Part shown: positions 26,686 to 38,928 of the stretch, in pieces | Numbering within the stretch: position 1 is the first letter of the stretch | Layout: every line of letters begins with the position of its first letter | DNA from: Ulva prolifera | Lineage: Eukaryota > Chlorophyta > Ulvophyceae > Ulvales > Ulvaceae | NCBI GenBank assembly: GCA_023078555.1 | Contig: CM041199.1 | Location: 1,488,001-1,552,000 of the forward strand | Direction of reading: 5' to 3' | DNA: 64,000 bases | Made by a program: the position numbers and the translations under genes | The notes under the pieces: generated by a model | Databases searched by the model: none | Told to the model about the DNA's origin: nothing | Seen by the model: the letters and a program-made list of their open reading frames with translations, nothing else

Positions 26686-26983
26686 CTTGCAGTGAAGATC
26701 ACTGCATGAGCGGTTGCGCGCGTGGGGGGAATGCTGCCCAGTGTCGATGACAATCTGCGGCAGAAGAATTACATCGGCTATTGGGTTTGTTGTGAAATGT
26801 GGCGTACCTGTCGTCGTACAAGCTCTTGCAATGCTTTCCGAAGTTGCAGATTTTCCCCGTCATTGAGGATGTCAAGCTGTATCAAGGTGGGCGTCACCTG
26901 GGAGGTTCCGCCTGGATAGAATTGTACATGCCTGTGCGATCATCAATGGTGGTCTCATGCATGCCGTGGGCGAGGTTGCCGCT

Positions 26984-27004
26984 GCTGCTGCTGCTGCTGC
27001 TCCT
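26984..27004. repeat. CTG trinucleotide repeat
   Basis: About seven copies of CTG, followed by CTC, lie between the splicing-factor gene and the candidate gene at 27110. Confidence 0.8.
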
Positions 27005-27109
27005 GTAACCTGCGATCACACTGCCGCTGAGTACTACCTGGTCCTGCGGCGAACGGATCGCAGACGCATCGCAAAGCGGTCGTGTGCCTGTCATGTCTGT
27101 CTGTTGCAG

Positions 27110-27908
27110 GAGGAACTGGGTTCAGCAACGCACGCCCTCGCGACCATGCGGTATGTTTTCCTGACATCTTTTCAGGCGAGAGGTGACAAGTGCACGAACA
27201 ATGACCAAGAATGATCCAATCCAGAGACAGTCCCGCACAGTTTTACTTGCATCGTCTGAGATGTTTGCAATCAGTGCAGGGTCACTCGCTGCTGCCAAAG
27301 ATGAGTGCAGGAGCCCCTGTACATTCGAAGACATGCCTGCTGTATGCAGAGCGGTCCATTTGATGGCACGTCAGTCATTTAAAAGTATCTGCTGTCCACC
27401 TGTTGTGTCCTCACATTACGCATTGGGTTCTGCCTTGACCTGGTTTGTGACTGTTGACCTATCAGCTCGGGCTGGTCTCACGTGTGAGCGAGCTTGTTAT
27501 GTTGCTGAACGGACGTATGCCCAGAGAGGCATTCTTTGCAAATCGAGGAGCAGTTCACGCCATAGAGTGTTTGATGATATACAAAATTTTCGTCGGTGAC
27601 TCTCCACGAGCCCCGCTTCGCAAGTTGCATCGTGTGCTCATTGTCGGCGGCAGTGCTTGTTGGAGCTGCAACCCCCTGACAGCCTCACATCGCCAAATGT
27701 GGCAAGTGAAAACAGTGACGGCCGCAAGTAGACGGTGCTGGTGCAATCTATCGCATTGACAATTCGGCGTATTGTATCAGCTTGCTACATTGCCTCTTAT
27801 GAGGCTGGGGCTGCAGATGCTGGGGCTGCATGCACACGGCATCAGTGCACAGCCAGCCTGCGCTGGATCGCTTCTACTCTCTGGGCAGCTGCTCACGCAT
27901 CTACATGA
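27110..27908 (+). CDS. candidate small gene, 3' part, four exons
   Basis: Exons 27110-27150, 27176-27341, 27466-27595 and 27853-27908 have GT/AG edges and phases that match at all three joins, and the last ends in TGA. The first intron would be only 25 bases, which is very short, so those two may instead be read differently. Parts of the product are SARTMTKNDPIQRQSRTVLL, SEMFAISAGSLAAAKDEC, SELVMLLNGRMPREAFFANR and a hydrophobic end (SLRWIASTLWAAAHAST). No family is recognised. The 5' exons were not found; a block at 26800-26889 is one possibility. The opposite strand is also partly open, so the direction is not certain. Confidence 0.4.
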
Positions 27909-28333
27909 AAGCTGCGATGAGTGAGTGGTGCCAGACATACTGTGTGTCTCCTTTCATGCATACTGTGCGTTACGGGGGTGATGCGTCAAGCCAGCCCCAG
28001 GGGGGTGCAGCAGCGTTAGGAAGCTCTACTTTGCTATGAATAAGCCCTTGCCCTCGCATCTCTTGTGATCTTCTGAATCCAGCTGAAGCGGACCAAACAT
28101 CACCTGATACACATCTGTGGTGAGTGGCTACAAGGTCGCTCGGCGAACCTGGATCATAATTTGACCATGTGCAAACATCTCGCAGATATCGATTGACAGA
28201 ATGCCAAAATCATCAGCCGTCGCACCTCTGACAGCTTCTATGGCTTGAACACCTGGCGTCCCGTGATCGAATAGTCCAAACTTGCTTAATTGAACATCAG
28301 TGAAGCAGATAGGGCCATTGGTGTGCAGACAGC

Positions 28334-30033
28334 ATGTCAAGAAGATATGACTCACGTACAACCACTTTCAGTCCAGAAGGACGTCTGTACCAGGTTGAGT
28401 ACGCCATGGAGGCCATCTCGAACGCTGGCTCCGTGATTGGCGTTCTAGCGAAAGACGGGATCGCACTGGTAGCTGAAAAGAAGATCTCGTCAAAGGTAGG
28501 TCTACATCTTGTAAACATGCAGGTGTTTGATAGCAGTGATAGCGTGTGATGTCACGTCCTGGCATGCTTGCTCCTTCCAATGCTTCAGATTGGCAATTCA
28601 TCGAGTGTGGAACAAGTCGTTGCTACTCGAATCGACAATATAACTGTGTTGTGTACGGATGTTTGCAGCTGCGTGGTGCCGTGTGATCGTACACGAAAGT
28701 CAACATTCAGGACCGTTTTGCAGTTGCTGGACACTCAAGCCGTAGGAGTGCGCAGAGAGAAGATGTACAGAATTGACGATCACATTGTCTGTGCAGTTGC
28801 TGGCCTTACCGGTGCGTACCATAGATCTTTGCTCATGATCTCTCTTGCGCACTGGTGGTATTGCAACATCGTGGGCTTGCTTTGTTTGAATCATTGCGAT
28901 GGGCTTGCCATGATGCGTCATTGCAATCATGGAAGTGAAACCTGCTGTTACCGCATGGCATTGTCTCGGATTCGGTCTCCGATGTACTACCCTCGAATGC
29001 TCGGTAACATCAATGTCTCTCATCCTGCTTTCGCAGCACCGATTGTATCCAAAGCAAAACTGACTCGGTGATGCTGTGTAGCTGATGCAAATATTCTGAT
29101 CAATCAATGTCGATTGGCGGCACAGCGATATCTGGCCCTTTATGGCGAGCCAATGCCTTGTGAGCAACTTGTACGATTGCTATGTGACTTGAAGCAAGCT
29201 TACACACAATCAGGAGGCAAGAGACCTTTTGGAGTGTCGCTTCTCTACGCTGGATGGTGCGCCTTGATCTTTTGTGATTCTCTCAAGACTGTTTCCGTTC
29301 ATTGTATTGTCAAGTCGGTACGAATTAGCTTAAATGCACCCTGTCACCCATCTTGTTCCCGAGGATCTGCACACAGACTCTCAACACCCTCTAACATCCA
29401 GTTGCGTGTCAATATGAAAAGTTGTGTGCATCATATGGACGATGTTCATGATTGAGGAATGGTGTGGTTGTGGTTGTCACTCCTGTTCACAGCATCGCAT
29501 AGACCGATCCAGCCTGCAAAGGTGCAACGACAACTGGGGCCATTGCCTCTGCATGCACGCGCTATTGCGCCCGTGCACGCGTCGCCTACACTTCCGACTC
29601 GCAAGTCAAGTATTCTTTTTGGTGCTGCTTCACAACATCATCATCTTGGCATCCCACAGCTTTTGTCCCCATGTGCCCGACGAGCATACACGATTGCAGG
29701 GATCAACGATACGGCTTCCAGCTATATCAAAGTGATCCATCTGGTAACTTTGGCGGATGGAAAGCCACTGCTGTTGGAGCCAATCATCAGGCTGCAACAA
29801 ACCTGCTCAAGTCGGACTACAAGGAGGAGTGCACGCTGGATGAGGCCATCACCCTTGTGTTGCATGTTATGGCAAAGACTATGGACTCTGCTCTATCCAC
29901 CGACAAGGTCGAGCTGGCCACCCTTACACGAGACAGTGAGACAGGCAAGATGAAGTACCGCATATTTGAAGCGGACCAAATGAAGTCTATGCTCGACACG
30001 GCTAACGAGCAGAAGGATGCGTCGACATCATAG
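28334..30033 (+). CDS. PSMA4: 20S proteasome subunit alpha type 4
   Basis: Alpha-ring subunit of the 20S proteasome, which degrades ubiquitin-tagged proteins in cytosol and nucleus. Exons 28334-28495, 28724-28811, 29082-29256 and 29700-30033 join in matching phases and give 252 residues, close to the 250-261 usual for this subunit. The start is the conserved [20 protein letters not shown], continuing into VEYAMEAI, the alpha-type signature. Later come [39 protein letters not shown] and [20 protein letters not shown], all diagnostic of alpha-4 rather than the other six alpha types. Alpha subunits lack the catalytic N-terminal Thr, as here. Introns are 228 to 443 bases. Codon GC stays moderate through all exons, unlike several neighbours. 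A TGTAA motif follows the stop by 23 bases. Confidence 0.97.
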
Positions 30034-30624
30034 ACAATTGAGAAGTTTGTTCTGTTGTAATGTCATTCTTACGACGTGTTATCGTTGTCATTGAGAATGC
30101 ATAGTGCTGCTTGAACGTTCACAGTGATGAGTCTTGTCAGAGTCTGCTGCGATACCATACGTCAGTGCCTATTGTGGCAGAGTTGGCCATGCATGACATC
30201 CATACGCAGCTGCACTCCCTACCGTGATTTTGCTGCCCCTGTCTGAACGGTGACGTTGATTGCTATCGGGACCCGAACCAGGTGCCATCCGCAGCCGATG
30301 TGGCTTGGTATCGGCTGGAGTTCGGACAGGACGGGGGTCTCGGGCTCAGACATGACATGGATATGCGGAATCGACGGCGCGCAGATGCAATTTGCATGGG
30401 GCTCATGACATGCGCAGTGCCGGCGGCCACATTCTGGGATACACGTGACAGCATAGTTCAGCAACACTCGAGGAACGTCATCGCGTTCATTGCTTGGTTG
30501 CACTCCAGGATTCTGCCTCTTGCGTGAACAAATGTCTACGCACACACATATCACAGCCGTCTAGCATCTCTCGTCGCGCGACTTCACCTTGTTCTCTCAT
30601 ACTTCCTCCCCCCACAACAGTACC
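30034..30624. other. intergenic, PSMA4 to ATP synthase delta
   Basis: It holds the 3' untranslated region of PSMA4 and, at its right end, the leader of the next gene (a C-rich stretch and ACAGTACCATGG around the start codon). No further gene was seen. Confidence 0.5.
30056..30060 (+). terminator. TGTAA poly(A) signal
   Basis: TGTAA, the usual chlorophyte polyadenylation motif, lies 23 bases after the PSMA4 stop codon. Confidence 0.6.
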
Positions 30625-32134
30625 ATGGCTTTCTGTGCCGCTCGCGTCGCTCCTTCTTTCGCTCGCGCCAGCTCAAGCCCTCAGGGTGCTCGTCTTGTCG
30701 CTGCTCGGGTGCGGTTTCCTTGTCTCATCAGTCAGCTAGCGCGCGGGAACTGTGCGCAGTGGCCAGTTCGCCCCTTGCACATTCCACTTGATCAAATCAG
30801 CACCTGTTTGCCATGATACACTACTATATAATCTCTACTGACTCGGACTGTGCTGCTTGGAATATTGCCTGTAGTTTGGGTGGCTCCATCCTTTCCGCTG
30901 CACGTGGTGGCTCTGTGAACTAGTTGCCGTTGACGCCTACACTGCATTACAACTTCGTACAGTCATACTACATTAGCATATCGTCGATTTTGCCTTCGGT
31001 GCCCCAGCGTGCGCTGACAACGCGCTACAGGCGGTGGGTAGGGCGGTCCAAGGTCCGGTGCAGAGCGAAGACTTGAATCTGAATCTGCACGTCTTCATCG
31101 ATGTGCACAACAGCACATGCTGTAAGATCTTCAATCAAGTGGAATCGCTATGGCTGGCTTGCCTGCGCCCTGTCCTGTATAGCATGGCTTGCCACTGGGT
31201 GTAGAAAGCTATGCTTCATCACGGACGGATGTGAGTACAGCATGCCGACAAGGTGACTGCGAGTACCTCTTTGTGACATCGTCTTGTGCGCAGGCACAAG
31301 ATGCAGTTGCCACTCCGTACGCTAACGGCATCTTGGAACTCGCCTGCGAGCGTGAGATCCTTGACGATGTGCACAAGGACCTGATGGGCCTCCAGGTGTG
31401 CGGCTCAACCGTGATTGTGAGGTGTTCAAGCTGTTCTGCCTCGCGTGTGTTGTCCTCTGTGTAAGTAACAAGCAGCCCGTGGGCTCGGCCCGAAAGCGAG
31501 TCACCACAGCCAATCAGCCAGCTTTCCAGAGGAACTGACCTTTTTTAGCTGCAGGCTATGATGTCTGCCGGCGAGGGTGCGGACTCGAACGACGATCTCC
31601 GATCATTCCTTCTCGGCGTGCCTCTGGGTCCGGATGAGCGCAAGAAGATCATCTCCACCCTTGCCAAGGAGGTCAGCATGAAGCAAGAAACCGTGGACTT
31701 CCTTCACTTGCTGGTTGACGTCAATCGCCTTGATGCCATCGAGGATATCATCAGCGCTTTCGACGACAAGTACAACACCATCACAGACACCCAGGTGAGC
31801 TTCTTGCGACTCTTGACGAATTGATATAGCATATGCGCAAAGCTACCATGTGAACCCGTCGATAAAACAAAATGTGTAACGCGACTCCGTATCTGTGCTG
31901 CAGAACGTGACACTCAAGTCCGCAGCGCGGCTCGAGCAAGACCAAGAATTCGAGATCGCCAAGATGCTCCAGGAGGTCACCAAGAGTAAGAACATTAAGA
32001 TTAAGCCCGTCGTTGATGAGGAGCTCATCGGTGGCTTTGTGGTGGAGTGGGACGACAACCAGGTGGACCTTTCCATCAAGGGGCACCTGGACCGCATTGA
32101 GGACGAGCTCATGTCTGCTGCCGGTGCAGTTTAA
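30625..32134 (+). CDS. atpD: ATP synthase delta subunit, probably chloroplast
   Basis: Peripheral-stalk subunit linking F1 to Fo in ATP synthase. Exons 30625-30708, 31294-31395, 31555-31794 and 31904-32134 all join in phase 0, giving 218 residues. Exon 1 encodes a 28-residue leader rich in Ala, Ser and Arg without acidic residues (MAFCAARVAPSFARASSSPQ), as in organelle transit peptides. The mature part shows YANGILELACEREILDDVHK, LLVDVNRLDAIEDIISAF, KNIKIKPVVDEELIGGFVVE and VDLSIKGHLDRIEDEL, the order of the OSCP/delta family. The nuclear location and total length favour the plastid protein, but the mitochondrial OSCP is a close relative and is not excluded by sequence alone. The 585-base first intron could hide one more small exon. 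TGTAA follows the stop by 37 bases. Confidence 0.9.
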
Positions 32135-32138
32135 GCCA

Positions 32139-32981
32139 TCACGACTTGTGTAGAGCTCCAGACAATTGCCTGTAAGGCCAATGTGGCCGATTCATTTTCA
32201 TGCCGCAGCGAGCAAGCTGCCTGAGAGCGACCAGGTGGCATGGCAGCAATGGGCTCAATTGCTGTTGTCGGGAAGGGCGCTGACCATGTACACACCTGTG
32301 GCAATATGAGCCTGCGAGGGGGTTTATGTGGAATAGAGTGAGGCGATACCGTAGTTGGAAGGCATGCTTTCGGCAAACCATGACGAGTGTGTCTGGCTTC
32401 TGCTGGTGTTGACGTCGAGTACGTGTGTTGTGTCTTGTAAGACATCCCAGCGGAGCCAAGAATCTGTGGGTGTGCGCACCTTCGGCCTGTGCAGAGTGCC
32501 GAATCTGGGCATCTGGGTCGACCACACTGGCTGAGATTTGCTGTTTCAGGACAGGCATGTGCACCACATGTGCTGCGAGGTAGCATTTGCGTTGAATGCA
32601 TACGAATGACAGCGCAATAACCAGGTGCGCGTAGACGGCAGTTGTGCATGCGCGAGGCACAGCTTCAATCTGCACCATGCAGTATGCACATGGGGTTGCT
32701 GTACAGTGTCTCCGGTACGTCACAATGGAGCTGGCCCTCGTATGAGCTGGTTCCTCAGCACCGCCACGGTGACCCCATACCATGAGCTGGCACTGTCGCC
32801 TTTCACAGCCTTGTTTGATGTGGCACGCGACAGCACAACAAGCAAGAGACGGTCTCCTGACAACCAGCCGCAGTGCTCGACCGTGTACGATACAGCTGGA
32901 GCACCCTGGTGGTGGCGCATCTGTGATGACGTTGTAATCACGAGCCATATGCACACCGTGCAGCACACACCACACGGCCAC
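32139..32981 (-). other. 280-codon open frame, coding status doubtful
   Basis: An uninterrupted frame starts with ATG and fills the space between two convergent genes. Its product would be rich in Cys, His, Arg and Gln with no recognisable domain, which resembles chance translation. Its length is unexpected for DNA of moderate GC. It overlaps the likely 3' untranslated regions of both neighbours. I do not call it a gene. Confidence 0.2.
32171..32175 (+). terminator. TGTAA poly(A) signal
   Basis: TGTAA lies 37 bases after the ATP synthase delta stop codon. Confidence 0.5.
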
Positions 32982-33121
32982 ACCTACGTGATTAAAATGC
33001 TGGGCACAGCTCGAGCACGCCTGTGGCGTATGTGCACAGGGTATACCCTACGTCCGGGCCCGCACGCAGCATGGCTCTGGCCGATGGGGCATCAGCTGCA
33101 ACCGAGCCAGCCGCCTTGCGG

Positions 33122-35532
33122 CTAGAGCACGCCGGCGGCGCGCGCGTCGGCGACGGAGCGCACGTACCACTGCCGGAACTCCTCGAAGTCGACCTCGCCG
33201 CTGCCGTCGGTGTCGATCTGGTCAAACCAGTCCCGCGCCATGCGCTCGAGCCGACGGCGGCCCTTCGTCGTCGCCGTCACGCCCCACAGCTCCAGCATGC
33301 CGGTCTCAAACTCCTGCATGTGCGGGTGTTGTCAATCTGGTATACGGAGCTCGGCTGGGAGGAGGTGTGCGCAATGCACGTATGTGCTAGTCACTGCGGT
33401 GTGTTACGGCCGGCGTTGCAGGCCTCCAGCTGAACATACGTCTTCCCGACTCATGAATGTGCTCCTGCAGGTACATGCATGGCATGCGGCAGCACGAAGC
33501 AAGCAGATCAGGCCCCAGTGTCACGACTGCCCCTTTGGGTGTGTGCGCCCGGCGATCCGGAGCTGCCATCTGGTTCTGCAAGGGCTACGGAGAGCAACTG
33601 TAGTGGACTGGAGCTGGTGTTGCAGAGGCTGGGGTGGCTGCATGCACATGCGTCCGTCGCAGGCCCGGCGATGGCTACGGGAGGGGAGGGTGCCGCACGT
33701 GGCGGTCCACGCTGCCATCTCCGGAGACGTCCAGCATGGCGAACTCGCGCCGCATGAGTGCGATGTCGGCCTCGTCCCAGGTGCGGCTGGTGTCCACCGT
33801 CTGCTCCTGTGGCGGGTGGCCGGAGGGCGCGGCCTCGGCGAGGAGCTCGCACTCCCGCAGTGAGAGGTACGGGTACCACAGGCGCAGGATCTGCACCGGT
33901 GAACAGGAAGTCTGGAAAATAGAACTGAGAATGTCGACTTTTCTGCGGCAATTGGCTGGGGCCGCTGTGATGTGGGCCGCTGTGCTGTGCTGGGGCCGCT
34001 GTGATGTGGGCCGCTGTGCTGTGCTGGGGTCGCTGTGATGTGCTGCGTGGAATGTGTTTGGTGACGTACGGGCGGTGGTGATGGGGTGGCCAGGCTGCGA
34101 TATCCTTGACACCGGGCTTGTCAATGTCCAATAGGATACGGCTCAGTAAATTCAGATTTACTTTTACTTTACAAGAGCGGGATGCACGGGTACGCCGATA
34201 GCGTGGACGGGCACAGGCGGTGGTGATGGCCCTACGTGGTCGCAGCCTATCCACCAATCACAACTCTCCACGGTTACTGTTGCAGCGAACATGACCGCTA
34301 GCCGTCCTGGGGCAAGGTACCCAAGGCAGGGCCATTTCACTGTGCCGAAGACTGCCGACTTGACCCTGGCTTGTCAAACCCAACTTGCAAGCTTTTGATC
34401 CAAGTGTACAAAACTGGCATCTGGCCTGAACTTTCTCTTTTTGCAGTCCCGGCCACGGCCCTGATTCACAGCATCTCACTGTCAAGAAGACGGACGCATC
34501 CCAACGCCGGTCACTTGATACGGTATGGTATTAAACGGTCTGCTGAGCAGTCGTAAGCCAGAGGCTCATCCCGTCTCAGGGTTCAACCTGAGCGTCCTTG
34601 GACCTGAGTCTCAGCCCTCAACCAGAACATTTCCATGACCTCTCCCAGTGTACACGTCAGTGAACAGTGCACAGCCGCCATCAACATCCAGCGGTGCCAC
34701 ATGGGCCCGTGCCCCCGGCACAGCACCAGAAAGTGTCACACACAAAGCCCAGCTTCTATATTGCATACGGTCAGGATCCACCGTAGTCGCCACATGCTCC
34801 CACACACAGTGAGGGCCACAGCGCGCATAGCACACCTCCACTCGTGTTCAAGGCCCCGGCTCTCCAAAGTCGATATGCAAACGAGATGCCGCGATCATAT
34901 TGGAGCAAACTGACGTGCACATGTACAATTGGATTGCACCGCATGCGTGCGTCCCCGGTAATTCAGAGCCGTCTAAAAATTATCACAATTGAAATGCGGC
35001 TACACGCATTCGGTTTTTGTTGTACTTTACATGATCAGGGGCGTGTGCTCGGCAGCACACGCAGCACGCACAGCACGCGCAGCGTGCGCAGCGCACCTCG
35101 GCGAAGGACAGCTTGCCGGAGCGGTCGCGGTCGAGGGAGGAGAAGACGCTGTCGGCCTCGGCGTACAGCGGCAGGTCCGGCCGCCGCCGCTGCAGCGCCG
35201 CGGCGTACCGGCGCAGCTCGCCGCGGCCGACCACGCCGTCGCCCGACTCGTCAATCTCGTCAAACAGCTGCCGCAGCTTGCGCACCTGCACGGCGCGCGC
35301 ACGCGCTCCGGCGCAGCGTGTGGGGCTATGCCAGTGCATGTGATGCACACGTGCTCGAGGGGCGCGGCTGGGACGGGGCACACCGGTGTACTCGATGTTG
35401 TGGGGCATCACGTGTGCCCCGGGCTGGATTCCGGAGTCGTCCATGTCCAAATGGACTTGGCTATGCAATCATGCGTATGTGTGCGTGTGCGCTTGAGGGG
35501 GGCGGGGACCGGGGGGTGCAGCAGCTAGCGGT

Positions 35533-35597
<65 letters not shown>

Positions 35598-38500
35598 TTT
35601 TTTTATAGTGAGCGATGTGGGTGAGTGCTTGCTATGGGTCGAGACGTTGGCATGTCGGCATGTGCGCAGCAGGGCTCCTGCATGCGTCGACACCTCCCTG
35701 CTCCATATCCTCTCTGCGGAGCAATGTCTGTTGCTGCATTCAAGCCTTTGTCATTTGTCTGACATTGCATACCCCGCTGAACAGAAGTACAGATGGCAAC
35801 AATGTTTCTTTTCTTCCTTGGAGCTGGAAACGTTGTAGGTGCTGTCATGATGCTGCGAATGCCAGCACGGGCGGTGCGAGGAACGTTTTTTGGAGGGGCT
35901 GATGGTGGGGGATGGGCAGCATGCTGTTGTTGGTGGCGGGGGGGGGGGGGGGGGGGGGGGGGCACACGAAGCGCAGCCTCGCAGCCTGGAACTTGCGCCG
36001 GGCTCGCGCCTCCTCATCTTCGCTCTTACGCAGCACGCGCCGCAGCTCCTCGTGCGCGGCGGCCGCGCTATGGCCGCCGAGGCCCAGCAGGCGCATGTCG
36101 GCCTGCAACTGCAGCGGCAGCTCCTCAAAGGCCGGGGCCGCGGCGGGCGGCGGGGGGCCGCGGCAGCGGCGGGCGGCTCGCGGGCGCTCCTGAACTGCTG
36201 CCGTCTCCGCCCTGACCGTGAACAGGATGCGATCCAGAGCCCTGGACAGCGAATGACATGTCACCTAGACACCGTGGCTAGTTTATTCGAGCCTTCGCCA
36301 GGGCGGCCTTATGGAGGGGGAATTCACAAATCACGATGCACTGTTGAGATGGGCCGCCGGTCACCCCCGGAGGAACACGCCGCCTTCGAATCTGCATCCC
36401 GTCTGGGTAGGAGGCACCTCCCGCTTGTGTGTATATACGAACGTATCCCACCCTGCTCTCAGGCGTGCCGAGTCATGGGGAAGCTGTGGGGTTTCACGAG
36501 GCCCCAACATGTTTCCTAGCGATAAAGTCCGTCCAAACGGAATCAGTGTGCCATTGGTCATGTCCCTGGGCACTGCAGCCTAGCTGCTGAGCAGTGCCAG
36601 TGTTGCTTGCAGTGGCTGTTGGCCCATTTCGCTGCCGTCCTTATTGCGTCCATGCAGTGGCAAACAGCCCCAGAAGTAGGCAACTCGATAGCCGAAGCCA
36701 GGTGGCCTCAAGTGCATGCCATGCGTTAAAGGGCTGGAAAGCATCCGCCGACATATTTGAGCATGCATACATGTGAAGACAAAGTGAAGCATGCCAGCCA
36801 GATCGCAACGAGACACTGGCATCGATGTCAGCCCAGGGAGGCGTGAGCAGTTCCTGTAGAGAAGCCTCGCTTTTGATAGCTTGTGTAAAAGCATGCTCTT
36901 CATCGTGGACTTGACTAATCTCCATCGCGCTGAGGGATCCCTTGTTCCCCATCGCCCTTCGATCTCGAATTTCACCTGACGCAGCAACCTGACCAAGTGT
37001 TCTGTAATATGAGTCCAGTAGAAAGATGCCATGGACGGGACGTCCTCAATGGTGACCGTTGCTGCTTTCTGGCTCATCACCTTCCACCTGCTATCGCTCT
37101 CTGCCCGGGGTGGCTCCTCCAGGCGCAGTTCTACACAAGTATCTGCAAAGCTTCGCAACTATGCGTACTGGCGCACTTGAGGAAAAATCTCCGAGATAAG
37201 AGAAGGCGGGGGACTATAATGTTGATGCGCCAAGGAACACAGACACCAATGACGTCCATGATGCATGCCTTTTGAAGCTCACCTATTGACGGTACGGAGA
37301 TTGTGTTGCGACAACACCAATCCCTCGGGGGGGCTCCCCCTGGATAAAACGCTGTCTTGATGACCGGCATAGCACGGCGATCACCAGCGGCCCTTCGAAA
37401 GGTCGTTGCGGCAGGTGCCAATTCTTCATCACTGCTACACGAGCTGCTGTCATCCATCAGCTCCGTGGGCAGTCTTGGTAGAACAGAGTCGTGGACGCAA
37501 TCGCCCACCCATGGCAGGCATGTCCGACTCGGTGAATCCATTGACCAACTCGCTCTCAAGGCTTCACAAGACACACGGCCGCTTTGAAACACTATATTAT
37601 GCCCACGTCAAGTCTATGGTGTCGATCTGGGTACCTGGGTGCGGCTGTCACCGAGAGATGAACACGGACTTGGATCATTCCTCACGCCAAGCAAAGCTGC
37701 ACACATGATCACGCTTTGTCGACCGAGAAATTGCAGTGGGTAGCTGTAGCGTTGGTGGGAAGATAATTAGCTATGCTGCCGATGGCTGGTCCTTGCCTCG
37801 GCGCACACATGAGCTCACCCCAACTGAGCTGACGACAGCCGACATCCGGCTGTGTTCTAAGAACAAGTCCGAGAATCAGATATCACTGTACGCTTCGCAC
37901 AGCAAAACCTCAAGCACATCATCTGCTCTCAAACTAACCTCAGGAACAATTTGAGATCACCCGAGCAACTCTGGCACATGACCGCAACACACTCCGAACT
38001 TGATTCTCAAGCGTACAACCATATCGACATCAAGTGTCTCGTTCGACCACAGCAGCCGGCATGAGCACGCGATGTACGAACAATAACAAGGTGGCAAGAA
38101 TCACAAACTTGAACGGTTCACACCCAACGACCACGGCTGGCCAGGTGTGTCTGCGATGATCCGAAGATCGACAGTGCGCATAGTGAATATGCTCTCCTTC
38201 GCTCGAGGCCGGAGCTCAGCTACATTCCTACGTGACCACTTCAGCTTATGCGTCTGGAATTTCACCGACAGCAGCAAGCTGATGGGCTGCAGCACATGCA
38301 CATGCACACGCGAAAATCCGAGTCTGCACTGATATGGACAGGAGCACGACCGAAGGGCTCACTCGCACATATCCAGGGCAAATATTCCAGATCGATAGAC
38401 GTGTACACGCGCAAGATCATCTGCCATAGCGTAGAGGGGATGCTTGCACGACGCCCGCTAGTCCACCTTTCTCTTCCGTGTACCGCTATGAACGGGAATT

Positions 38501-38928
38501 AAGTTTGCAGCATCCGTAGACATTTGACTATATAAGATACCATGGAACAGCCTTGCAGTGTTTGTGCTGCACATCGTAATGGACGCGGCAACTTCTCGCG
38601 GACTGCTGCTCGGGCATGATGGGGGCAGCAGATGCTCTTGGTCACCACAAATGTGACGATTCAAGGGAGTTTCTGTGATTTTCACTCTGCATTTCCTGGG
38701 CGCAGGTGCGTCGTGCGATTGCGGAATTTGATGTCTGGCTTGTGGTGTATGGGCCACGTCGTTCATTATGTGATCAAGCTCTTGCAGTGCTTCATCAGTG
38801 CCGCACTGTAACGATAATACCCTCTGCAAATGTTGGCTTGTCCTTGTATGGGCCACACTGGCTGCCTTTCGGAAGCCATCATAGCAGAACCAATGTGAGA
38901 TGTACTGCAATGTATGTTGTGGACGCAT
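33122..38928 (-). CDS. protein with four C-terminal EF-hands
   Basis: Probable calcium sensor. Minus-strand exons: 38686-38928, 38124-38286, about 37247-37552, 36976-37142, 36771-36853, 35968-36241, 35097-35285, 33699-33890 and 33122-33313. Every join keeps phase, giving about 602 residues; the start and the left edge of the third exon are least certain. Four canonical 12-residue loops lie near 424-435 (DESGDGVVGRGE), 464-475 (DRDRSGKLSFAE), 529-540 (DVSGDGSVDRHE, split across an exon join) and 573-584 (DTDGSGEVDFEE). All four keep acidic residues at loop positions 1 and 12, and three have Gly at position 6; the first has Gly there too. The region before them is helical and charged (HEELRRVLRKSEDEEARARR). 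The N-terminal 320 residues match no family I know. The 3' exons are much richer in GC than the 5' exons. It could be split into two genes, but the phases favour one. Confidence 0.65.
33957..34042. repeat. 34-base tandem repeat, about 2.5 copies
   Basis: The unit GCTGGGGCCGCTGTGATGTG plus GGCCGCTGTGCTGT repeats almost perfectly in an intron of the EF-hand gene. Confidence 0.8.
34098..34174 (+). mobile_element. SINE-like repeat, 3' fragment
   Basis: It carries CTTGTCAATGTCCAATAGG, ATACGGCTCAGTAAATTCAG and the tail ATTTACTTTTACTTTAC, nearly identical to the end of the copies at 9512 and 16502. It lies in an intron of the EF-hand gene, antisense to it. Confidence 0.75.
35535..35592. repeat. TA dinucleotide repeat
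   Basis: About 28 copies of TA, followed by a T run, in an intron of the EF-hand gene. Confidence 0.95.
35938..35962. repeat. poly-G run (poly-C in the EF-hand gene sense)
   Basis: About 24 consecutive G. On the coding strand of the EF-hand gene it is poly-C, starting four bases after the GT of the 5' splice site at 35967. Confidence 0.9.

Noticed and set aside
28128..28361. 77-codon minus-strand frame just upstream of PSMA4
   Set aside because: Part of it looks protein-like, but it overlaps the PSMA4 start and no partner exon was found.
35395..35470. another SINE copy
   Set aside because: Only GGAGT-GTC-ATGTCCAA-like fragments match and the tail is missing.
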